Assembly (NCBI GenBank): GCA_003246805.1
Contig: QKDG01000032.1
Location: forward strand, 1-9,105
Origin: Clostridia bacterium
GTDB lineage: Bacteria; Bacillota; Clostridia; Oscillospirales; Ruminococcaceae
Direction: 5' to 3'
Length of the DNA stretch: 9,105 bases
Below, piece after piece: positions 1-5,504 of the stretch. A program made the translations under genes and the position numbers. Under the pieces are notes generated by a model. It was not told the origin of the DNA and made no database searches. It was given only the letters and a program-made list of their open reading frames with translations. Position 1 is the first letter of the stretch, and each line of letters opens with the position of its first letter.

Positions 1-1308
1 AATGGAGTAGTTACAAATTCTGTTGCGCTTAGTGATAATATGAAAACAATCGGACAACGCCTTACTGATAACAATATCCATTGTGGATATATTGGTAAGT
101 GGCATTTAGATGGCGGAGATTATTTTGGTATTGGTAAATGCCCAGAAGGCTGGGATAAAAAATACTGGTATGACATGCGTTGCTATTTGAATGAACTAAC
201 TGATGAAGAAAAAGTAAAATCCAGAAATCCACAAACAGCATTTGAACCTTCAATGACTGAGGAATTCACATTTGCTCATCGTTGTTCAAACAGAGCTCTT
301 GATTTTCTTGAAGAAAATAAGAATGAGGATTTTTTCCTTACAGTTTCTTATGATGAACCTCACGGGCCTTCGCTTTGCCCTGCTCCATACAATACAATGT
401 ATGAAAATTTTAAATTTGATGATTATCCCAATTTTGATGACGACTTGAGCGATAAGCCATTTTTCCAGAAGCTTTGGGCAGGAAATGATATTAACAAATC
501 ACCGTCAGAGATTAACAAGCCGTCAAAGCAGCTTGGGTTGTTCTTAGGCTGTAATACTTTTGTCGATTATGAAATCGGCCGTGTAATTGATAAAATTAAC
601 GAATTAATCCCTGATGCACTTGTTATTTTCACATCGGACCATGGTGATATGCTAGGCTCTCATAAATTACAGATGAAAAATGCAACAGCTTACAAAGAGG
701 TTGCAAATATCCCCTTGATTATTCGTGGTGGAGAAGCAGGAAAGGTGGTTAATTATCCTGCGTCTCACATTGATATTGTTCCTACTGTTCTTGATTATAT
801 GGGAGTTAACATTCCGAACATGATTGAGGGAAAAAGTATGCTTCCTCAGATTCATGATACAGATATTAAAATTAACGATGTGGTATTCTGTGAATTTACA
901 CGGTATGAAGTAGACCATGATGGGTTTGGCGGGCTTCAGATTATGCGAGCCGCAATAACAGAAAAATATAAATTAGTTTTGAATCTTTTAGATTCAGATG
1001 AGTTCTATGATTTGGAAAAAGACCCCTATGAAATTGAAAATCTCATATACAATGAAGACTATAAACATCAAAGAAACAAACTTCATGACATTTTGCTGGA
1101 AAATATGAACCAGACACGAGATTTATATCGTGGCTATCAATGGGCAGTGCGAATTTGGCGACAAAATAAAACTCCACGCTGGGAAAATGATGGCTATACA
1201 AGGCAACGCGAAAATGAAGAATACGAACCACGACAGTTAGATTACGATACTGGGCTTCCTATGATTGAGCCTGTTAGGAAAAAAACAACCAACGACCAGA
1301 AAAAATAA
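1..1308 (+). CDS. YidJ-like sulfatase, 5'-truncated by window start
   Basis: Likely a type I sulfatase (alkaline phosphatase superfamily) that hydrolyses sulfate esters; the substrate is unknown. The reading frame is open from base 1, so the first ATG at 40 is not the start: the 13 codons before it fit the family. Counting from that Met, GKWHL is at 19-23, a YDEPHGP segment at 104-110, and the metal-site TSDHGDMLGSHK at 198-209. SHIDIVPTV at 242-250 and the FYDLEKDP/EIENL region at 322-335 are also typical. From memory, E. coli YidJ (about 497 aa) matches along the length, including the YIGKWHLDG.DYFG segment and the C-terminal YQW..R.WR...PRW and DYDTGLP motifs, so the C-terminus is intact and about 60-75 residues are missing. 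The catalytic Cys/Ser motif that becomes formylglycine should lie just before base 1 and cannot be checked. The protein ends in a Lys-rich tail. Sulfatase identity is secure; YidJ orthology is inference. Confidence 0.93.
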   Translation, partial: NGVVTNSVALSDNMKTIGQRLTDNNIHCGYIGKWHLDGGDYFGIGKCPEGWDKKYWYDMRCYLNELTDEEKVKSRNPQTAFEPSMTEEFTFAHRCSNRALDFLEENKNEDFFLTVSYDEPHGPSLCPAPYNTMYENFKFDDYPNFDDDLSDKPFFQKLWAGNDINKSPSEINKPSKQLGLFLGCNTFVDYEIGRVIDKINELIPDALVIFTSDHGDMLGSHKLQMKNATAYKEVANIPLIIRGGEAGKVVNYPASHIDIVPTVLDYMGVNIPNMIEGKSMLPQIHDTDIKINDVVFCEFTRYEVDHDGFGGLQIMRAAITEKYKLVLNLLDSDEFYDLEKDPYEIENLIYNEDYKHQRNKLHDILLENMNQTRDLYRGYQWAVRIWRQNKTPRWENDGYTRQRENEEYEPRQLDYDTGLPMIEPVRKKTTNDQKK

Positions 1309-1323
1309 TTTGTGAAACAAATT
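1307..1323. repeat. short AT-rich inverted repeat at the sulfatase stop
   Basis: A perfect 7-bp inverted repeat (AATTTGT, 3-base spacer, ACAAATT) starts on the last two bases of the sulfatase stop codon. No T-run follows, so it is a poor intrinsic terminator, although it is placed where one would be expected. A very similar motif (AATTTGTGTAACAA) recurs at 1448-1461, so the two bracket the middle of this gap. Confidence 0.5.
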
Positions 1324-1417
1324 TCAGAGTGTCTAAAAACTATGATTTTTGATGCGAAGGGGGTACGGGGACGACCGCAAAGCCCCCCGCAAATACGTGC
1401 TTTAACTTATAATAAAA

Positions 1418-1442
1418 TTGCAGAAAAGGACTTTTTCTGCAA
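1418..1442. repeat. perfect 10-bp hairpin
   Basis: TTGCAGAAAA at 1418-1427 is exactly complementary to TTTTCTGCAA at 1433-1442, leaving a 5-base GGACT loop. A canonical U-tract does not follow the stem; the T-run is inside it. It is therefore more like a repeat-element or RNA-structure hairpin than a standard terminator, though it could still end sulfatase transcription weakly. Confidence 0.7.
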
Positions 1443-1450
1443 GCTGTAAT

Positions 1451-1480
1451 TTGTGTAACAATTTTTAAAAGACTTATAAT
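1451..1480 (+). promoter_or_regulatory. possible promoter of the ABC half-exporter
   Basis: A perfect TATAAT at 1475-1480 is preceded at 18 bases by TTGTGT at 1451-1456, which matches only three of six bases of the -35 consensus. The -35-like hexamer sits inside the second AATTTGTG-type motif of the gap. If used, it would give a 5' leader of about 40 bases before the ATG at 1527. It is weak by sequence and is given as a candidate only. Confidence 0.35.
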
Positions 1481-1526
1481 TATCTTTTGCTTACTATTTT
1501 TAATATATAATAAGGGGATATTAGCT

Positions 1527-3326
1527 ATGAAAAAAAACAAAAACCTTAAAATGGAATATAGTGATACCTATGATGAATACATATCAAATTACTCAGATAA
1601 TAAATCTCACCCATTAAAAATACTAATCAACTTATATAAAGGAAAAGGTAAACTGCTGTTTTCTTCTGTTATTTTTACTATTTTTCAGCGTAGCCCGGCA
1701 TGGGTAATACCTATTATAACTGCTAATATAATAAACATTGCAACATATTCGACCGAAAATGGAACAAAAAAAATAATATTGAATTTGCTTATCGCGGCAG
1801 CTTTTATAGGGCAGAACATACTCACTACATATATACGTGTACATTTTTATGCAAACGCAAACAGAAGTATTGAAAATTCATTGAGAAGCACATTAGTCAA
1901 AAAGCTTCAATGTCTCTCTATAATGTTTCATAAAGAAATTCAATCAGGACGCCTGCAATCAAAACTAATGAGAGATGTTGAAAATATTTATCAGCTGCTA
2001 AATCATATTTTTCTTACACTCTTGTTTTTTGTTTTGGATATGATTGTAATTATAACTGTCACTTCAATGAAAAGCCCTCTTGTATTATTATTTTTTATAT
2101 TTGTAATACCATTTACTGTTTTAGCTGTTTTTGGATTTAGAAAAAAAATAAGCACTGGTAATGCAGAATACAGAAAAAAGATGGAGGAAACACAAGGCGC
2201 TGTTTCTGAAATGCTGGAAATGATACCTATCACAAGGGCTCACGGATTACAGGAAACTGAGATCGGTAAAATGTCCGGTTATTTTGCAAATATTAAAACA
2301 GTTGGATATAAGCTTGATAAATTGAATGCGCTATTCGGGTCTGCTAGTTGGGCTATGTTCCAGCTTTTTCAAGTTGTATCATTAAGCTTTACCGGGTATT
2401 TGGCATATAAAGGCACTATACAAATCGGTGATGTTGTTCTTTATCAAACATATTTCACTCAACTTGTCAATGAGCTAGCAGGCATTTTGAATATTTACCC
2501 TGAAATTTGTAAAGGCTTTGAATCAGTTAATTCAGTTGGCGAAGTCCTTGCTGACGAAAATATTGAAGCAAACCATGCCATTGTTCCTTTAAGAAAATTG
2601 GAGGGTGGCGTTGAGTTTAAAGATGTATTTTTCGAATATAAGAATAACCAGGGCAAAGTACTTAATAGCGTATCATTCAAAGTGCGTCCAGGAGAAAGCA
2701 TTGCCTTTGTAGGTGAATCAGGCTCAGGAAAATCAACAATTTTGAATCTTCTTATAGGTTATATGAACCCTTCAGATGGAAATATCCTCATTGATGGTAT
2801 AAACAAAATGAATTTAGATATGAAGGATTATCGTTCACAAATAGCAGTAGTCCCTCAGAACACAATTCTTTTTTCTGGTACAATACGTGATAATATAACA
2901 TACGGGCTTAAAAATATTTCAGATGAAGAGCTTGATAAGGTAATCAGGGAAGTCGGACTAGATGAAATGATTGAAAAGCTTCCCGATGGCTTAAATACGC
3001 TCCTCGGTGAGCACGGGGATAGTTTGTCAGGCGGTCAACGTCAACGAATTTCAATAGCAAGGGCACTGATACGAAATCCTAAGATTATCATTTTTGATGA
3101 GGCTACCTCTGCATTAGATTCTTCATCTGAACTTAAAGTTAAGCAAGCAACCGAGAATATGATGCACAAATGCACAACTTTTATGGTAGCTCACAGATTA
3201 TCTACTATACAAAATGCAGATAAAATAATAGTTTTAAAGAATGGGCAAATAATCGAAACAGGTAATTTTGAAGAACTGATGTCATTAAAAGGGGAATTTT
3301 ATAATTTAAAAATCTTACAAAGCTAA
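1527..3326 (+). CDS. ABC half-exporter (fused membrane domain and ATPase)
   Basis: A 599-aa type IV ABC exporter half-transporter of the MdlB/MsbA/LmrA kind, expected to work as a dimer in the cytoplasmic membrane and to export a lipid, peptide or drug; the substrate cannot be read. The membrane domain spans about residues 40-325, with hydrophobic segments near 43-70, 83-104, 158-180, 184-203, 272-295 and 303-323. The nucleotide-binding domain has a likely A-loop Tyr371, Walker A GESGSGKST at 396-404, Q-loop Gln444, signature LSGGQ at 500-504, Walker B IIIFDE at 520-525 (catalytic Glu525), D-loop SALD at 528-531 and H-loop His556. All key residues are present, so the site should be active. 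The first ATG is chosen because AAGGGG at 1512-1517 lies 9 bases upstream. An acidic, Tyr-rich N-terminal extension (residues 1-30) precedes the first helix. No partner half-transporter is adjacent, which favours a homodimer. Confidence 0.95.
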   Translation: MKKNKNLKMEYSDTYDEYISNYSDNKSHPLKILINLYKGKGKLLFSSVIFTIFQRSPAWVIPIITANIINIATYSTENGTKKIILNLLIAAAFIGQNILTTYIRVHFYANANRSIENSLRSTLVKKLQCLSIMFHKEIQSGRLQSKLMRDVENIYQLLNHIFLTLLFFVLDMIVIITVTSMKSPLVLLFFIFVIPFTVLAVFGFRKKISTGNAEYRKKMEETQGAVSEMLEMIPITRAHGLQETEIGKMSGYFANIKTVGYKLDKLNALFGSASWAMFQLFQVVSLSFTGYLAYKGTIQIGDVVLYQTYFTQLVNELAGILNIYPEICKGFESVNSVGEVLADENIEANHAIVPLRKLEGGVEFKDVFFEYKNNQGKVLNSVSFKVRPGESIAFVGESGSGKSTILNLLIGYMNPSDGNILIDGINKMNLDMKDYRSQIAVVPQNTILFSGTIRDNITYGLKNISDEELDKVIREVGLDEMIEKLPDGLNTLLGEHGDSLSGGQRQRISIARALIRNPKIIIFDEATSALDSSSELKVKQATENMMHKCTTFMVAHRLSTIQNADKIIVLKNGQIIETGNFEELMSLKGEFYNLKILQS

Positions 3327-3424
3327 TTCTCAGTATACAAAGTCTCAAAATAAATACTTGACTTACTGATTAAGCATTAAAATGTAATGTTAACTGGTTT
3401 TTTAGGGCAATAACAATATATAAC

Positions 3425-3452
3425 TTGACATTTTGATAATTTAATTTATAAT
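3425..3452 (+). promoter_or_regulatory. consensus sigma-A-type promoter
   Basis: TTGACA at 3425-3430 and TATAAT at 3447-3452 match both consensus hexamers exactly, with a 16-base spacer. Transcription would start near 3459, giving a 5' leader of about 276 bases before the ATG at 3735. As the strongest promoter by sequence in the window, it probably drives the orphan membrane protein gene. Its spacer and -10 box fall inside the dyad at 3433-3483, so it may be repressible. Confidence 0.8.
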
Positions 3453-3483
3453 GATTAATGTGATAAATTAAATCAGTTATCAA
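3433..3483. promoter_or_regulatory. long AT-rich dyad over the promoter (candidate operator)
   Basis: TTGATAATTTAATTTAT at 3433-3449 is complementary to ATAAATTAAA at 3463-3472 followed, after a 4-base TCAG interruption, by TTATCAA at 3477-3483. All 17 positions pair, apart from the 4-base insertion in one arm. The dyad covers most of the promoter spacer, the -10 box and the expected transcription start. This is the usual place for a repressor operator. The cognate regulator is not in the window, and chance symmetry in AT-rich DNA is possible. Confidence 0.5.
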
Positions 3484-3734
3484 GGGCTAAATATTTAGTT
3501 TTGTTAAAAACATCCTTAGTTAGTCGGTTTCGCTCCCACGTCAAACGGCACCGTCTTTATTTGGCACTTTATGAGGATTGAAAAATCAATTTAAGTTTTG
3601 TAAAATCATATTTATTCTGACGTGAATACCTAAACTAAATATGTATTCTTATTTCAATTAGGCAATAAGTTGCCCGTAGCCGACAAAACGGGTTAGTAAC
3701 GTTCTGATTTTTATGCCGGAGAAAGAGTATAATT
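3459..3734 (+). ncRNA. candidate structured 5' leader RNA
   Basis: The predicted leader of the membrane protein gene contains nested complementary segments: ATATTTAGTTT (3491-3501) with AAACTAAATAT (3632-3642), enclosing CACGTCA (3537-3543) with TGACGTG (3618-3624). Inside these are small hairpins at 3577-3590 (ATTGA/TCAAT) and 3546-3555 (ACGG/CCGT). Alternative pairings compete with the outer stem: GAATAC 3624-3629 with GTATTC 3643-3648, and CCTAA 3629-3633 with TTAGG 3658-3662. Near the gene, GGCAA/TTGCC (3661-3674) competes with CCCGT/ACGGG (3673-3692). Such exclusive pairings are typical of cis-regulatory RNAs. I could not match it to a riboswitch class I know (purine, TPP, c-di-GMP, guanidine, preQ1, T-box). 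Confidence 0.4.
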
Positions 3735-4589
3735 ATGAACATTCCTTTATGGCAGTATGTTGTTTCAATGTCTCTTTATTTTTTCATACTATTAATAGCT
3801 ATTGATTTCTGCAGAAAACATGTAAAATTCAGCTTCCTGTTCTGGCTAATTTCGCTCGCAACCTTCCCGCTCTGGATTATACTTGGCCAGGTTGAGGGGT
3901 GGTTTCGCTGGTTTAAAGTTCTCAGTGTTCTTCTGCCGACTGCTCTCGTTGTCGGAACAGCAAGGCTTGCATATAACAATCCGCAGAAGAAGAACAAGCT
4001 GTTTGAAATTTTCCGCAAGGACTGGGTGCTGTGGTTCCTTTATGCTGTTCTGTTCCTGAATATTCTCGAAGCTACCGTCAAGGATTACCAGCTTGGAAAT
4101 ATTCCAAACATGCTCGTTGGTGTAATTCTTATAATTACTATGCCATTCCCAATGAAATACTGGAAGTTTGGCGGCAAATATTCTGAACTTATATTCTATT
4201 CAACAGTTGCCTGGAACTTTATATACACAACATGGAACCTTTGCTTTGTGTATGCTGAAGGAGCAGCTTATTTTGGTGGAACAATCTGTATTCTGATGGC
4301 TGCTGAAATTTATCCTATTATCAAAAAAAGGCCCGAGCTATACATAATCAGCCGAGTTTATACGCTTGCTATACATATGCTCATGCGTTCAATGAGCGAC
4401 TGGGTGTTCACAAGCTATATGAATTTTGCACCATTTTATAATGAGGGCTTTAAAAACGGCTGGGGTGTTGTCAATCTTGTTCTCGCTGTTCCTTATCTTT
4501 TCTGGTATCTATGGCAGCTTAATTCAGGAAAAGGCGAAGAAAAGTTTATCCGCACCACAATTGAAAGTGATATTAAGGTAAATGCCTGA
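3735..4589 (+). CDS. polytopic membrane protein, probably DUF5692-like
   Basis: A 284-aa integral membrane protein of unknown function. About eight to nine hydrophobic segments can be seen, near residues 7-25, 32-52, 58-80, 96-115, 122-140, 150-173, 178-195, 203-222 and 242-262, with short loops, many aromatic residues and a charged C-terminal tail (265-284). There is no cleavable signal peptide or soluble domain. From memory, segments such as WFRWFKVLS (56-64), LNILEA..KD.Q (108-119) and AWNFIYTTWN (159-168) recall the DUF5692 family of Clostridia; this needs a profile search. The start is supported by GGAGAAAGAG at 3718-3727, 7 bases before ATG. It stands alone between its own promoter/leader and a terminator. 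Its G+C is visibly higher than its neighbours: 30 of 60 bases at 3901-3960 and 28 of 60 at 4021-4080, against 14 of 60 at 2041-2100 in the ABC exporter. This suggests a different origin or stronger codon selection. Confidence 0.9.
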   Translation: MNIPLWQYVVSMSLYFFILLIAIDFCRKHVKFSFLFWLISLATFPLWIILGQVEGWFRWFKVLSVLLPTALVVGTARLAYNNPQKKNKLFEIFRKDWVLWFLYAVLFLNILEATVKDYQLGNIPNMLVGVILIITMPFPMKYWKFGGKYSELIFYSTVAWNFIYTTWNLCFVYAEGAAYFGGTICILMAAEIYPIIKKRPELYIISRVYTLAIHMLMRSMSDWVFTSYMNFAPFYNEGFKNGWGVVNLVLAVPYLFWYLWQLNSGKGEEKFIRTTIESDIKVNA

Positions 4590-4621
4590 TTAACATTATA
4601 CAATGCTTTTTGCAATAGAAC

Positions 4622-4660
4622 AAACCACGCCGGAAGATACACCAGCGTGGTTTTGTTTTA
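4622..4660 (+). terminator. intrinsic terminator of the membrane protein gene
   Basis: AAACCACGC at 4622-4630 pairs with GCGTGGTTT at 4645-4653 (9 bp), with a further GG/CC pair inside the loop. The stem runs directly into a T-rich tail (TTTTGTTTT). It lies 33 bases after the stop codon at 4589. This is a standard Rho-independent terminator and isolates the upstream gene from the FtsX operon. Confidence 0.88.
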
Positions 4661-4683
4661 GCTTAAACTTTGTTTATTAAAAC

Positions 4684-4780
4684 TCACTATATAAACCAGT
4701 GTGAAAGTACAATCGTATTTTTAGGATTACTAAAAGTGACGTTTTTGTTATATAAAAGTCACTTCAATGTCACCCTGACA
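4684..4780. promoter_or_regulatory. cluster of GTGAC/GTCAC half-sites (candidate regulator sites)
   Basis: Upstream of the FtsX operon are TCACT (4684-4688), AGTGTGA (4698-4704), AAGTGAC (4734-4740) paired with GTCACTT (4758-4764), and the close palindrome TGTCA-CCC-TGACA (4768-4780). The last ends 3 bases before the -10 box. The repeated half-site and its place just upstream of a promoter with a poor -35 fit binding by an activator, as in two-component control of BceAB/MacB-type transporters. No regulator gene is in the window, so this is inference. Confidence 0.5.
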
Positions 4781-4789
4781 ACTTATAAT
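4761..4789 (+). promoter_or_regulatory. promoter of the FtsX-type ABC operon
   Basis: A perfect TATAAT lies at 4784-4789, 31 bases before the ATG at 4821, with AGGAGG at 4808-4813 in between. At the normal -35 distance only poor matches are found (ACTTCA at 4761-4766 with 17-base spacing). A good -10 with a missing -35 is typical of activator-dependent promoters, and the TGTCA/TGACA palindrome sits in the spacer. Confidence 0.6.
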
Positions 4790-4820
4790 TTAATCATATT
4801 AGCAATTAGGAGGAATTTTT

Positions 4821-5504
4821 ATGGAAATACTAAGAGTTGAAAATCTTAAAAAAACATATGGGAAAGGTGAAAATATTGTTAAAGCAATCGACGATATTTC
4901 ATTTAGCGTTGAAAAAGGAGAGTTTGTTGCTATAATTGGCCCGTCAGGCTCAGGGAAGTCAACACTATTACATATTTTGGGTGGTGTTGACAAGCCAACA
5001 AGTGGCAAGGTTTTTATGAATAATCAGGACGTTTATGCACAGAATCAAGAAAACTTGGCGATATTCAGAAGACGCGAGGTTGGATTGATTTATCAGTTCT
5101 ATAATCTTATCCCTGTGCTTAATGTTGTTGAAAATATTACGTTACCCGTGCTTATGGATTCAAGAAAAGTTAACAATGAGCGTCTTTATGAGTTGCTTGT
5201 CACATTGAATTTAAAGGGGCGTGAAAGCCATTTGCCGAATGAATTATCGGGTGGCCAGCAGCAACGTGTATCAATAGGCAGGGCTTTGATGAACTCTCCC
5301 GCTGTTGTTCTTGCTGATGAACCGACAGGCAACCTTGATTCAAAAAACGGCCAGGAAATAATATCTCTTCTAAAAGAATCAAATCAAAAGTATAATCAGA
5401 CTTTAATTGTAATAACACATGACGAAAACATTGCATTGCAGGCAAACAGAATTATAGCTATAGAAGACGGAAAAATCACACGTGATGAGGTGATTCGCCG
5501 ATGA
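4821..5504 (+). CDS. ABC transporter ATPase, MacB/LolD/BceA type
   Basis: A 227-aa stand-alone ATPase that powers the FtsX-type permease encoded next. The length is normal for the family. Motifs are Walker A GPSGSGKST at 40-48, Q-loop Gln92 in the YQFYNL segment, signature LSGGQ at 142-146, Walker B VVLADE at 162-167 with catalytic Glu167, the PTGNLD segment at 168-173 that is characteristic of the MacB/LolD/FtsE group, and H-loop His200. All active-site residues are present. The start is fixed by a perfect AGGAGG at 4808-4813, 7 bases before ATG. Its TGA overlaps the ATG of the permease gene by 4 bases, implying translational coupling and a fixed complex. Expression probably depends on the upstream half-site cluster. 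Likely role: energising an envelope-stress, antimicrobial-peptide or lipoprotein type process; the substrate is unknown. Confidence 0.96.
   Translation: MEILRVENLKKTYGKGENIVKAIDDISFSVEKGEFVAIIGPSGSGKSTLLHILGGVDKPTSGKVFMNNQDVYAQNQENLAIFRRREVGLIYQFYNLIPVLNVVENITLPVLMDSRKVNNERLYELLVTLNLKGRESHLPNELSGGQQQRVSIGRALMNSPAVVLADEPTGNLDSKNGQEIISLLKESNQKYNQTLIVITHDENIALQANRIIAIEDGKITRDEVIRR

Larger units (their letters stand above)
1309..1526. other. gene-free gap with hairpins, possible dispersed element
   Basis: No convincing gene is present. The gap holds, in order, an AT-rich inverted repeat, a weak A5/T5 hairpin (1335-1339 with 1346-1350), a G-rich stretch (GGGGG at 1359-1363, GGGG at 1367-1370) facing a C6 run at 1383-1388, a perfect 10-bp hairpin at 1418-1442, and promoter-like and ribosome binding sequence just before the ABC exporter. 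The middle part is much richer in G and C than the rest and looks like a compact inserted element or structured RNA. This cannot be proven from a single copy. Confidence 0.45.
3327..3734. other. 408-base gene-free stretch: promoter, dyad and long leader
   Basis: No coding region is supported. The first 98 bases after the ABC exporter stop hold no convincing terminator; only a 5-bp AT-rich hairpin (3375-3379 with 3385-3389) and a T6 run at 3398-3403 are seen. Then come a consensus promoter (3425-3452), a long AT-rich dyad (3433-3483), and a leader with several inverted repeats up to the ribosome binding site of the membrane protein gene. Its middle (about 3525-3560) and its 3' part (about 3661-3695) are richer in G and C than their surroundings. 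Confidence 0.75.

Noticed and set aside
1..39. The ATG at position 40 as the true start of the sulfatase.
   Set aside because: The frame is open to base 1 and the 13 codons before the ATG match the family; the catalytic motif must lie further upstream, so the gene is truncated by the window.
1307..1323. A Rex-type redox operator, because of the TTGTGAA and ACAA half-sites.
   Set aside because: Rex sites need a longer spacing between the TTGTGAA and TTCACAA halves; here the halves are separated by three bases.
1340..1540. A 66-codon open frame on the minus strand across the sulfatase/exporter gap.
   Set aside because: Its start lies inside the exporter coding region, no ribosome binding site was seen, and it runs through hairpins and G/C-runs. 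It is more easily explained as a chance frame through the structured gap.
3375..3403. A 5-bp AT-rich hairpin followed by a T6 run, as a terminator for the ABC exporter.
   Set aside because: The stem is very weak and lies 9 bases away from the T-run, so it does not meet the usual form of an intrinsic terminator.
3571..3594. A 7-codon frame (MRIEKSI) in the leader that could be a regulatory peptide.
   Set aside because: No ribosome binding site precedes it, and it overlaps the small ATTGA/TCAAT hairpin; short frames like this are common by chance.
3459..3734. Known riboswitch classes (purine, TPP, c-di-GMP, guanidine, preQ1, T-box, ydaO).
   Set aside because: The conserved core sequences I know for these classes were not found; short similarities such as GGTTAGTAACG or TTGGCACTT were not supported by matching context.
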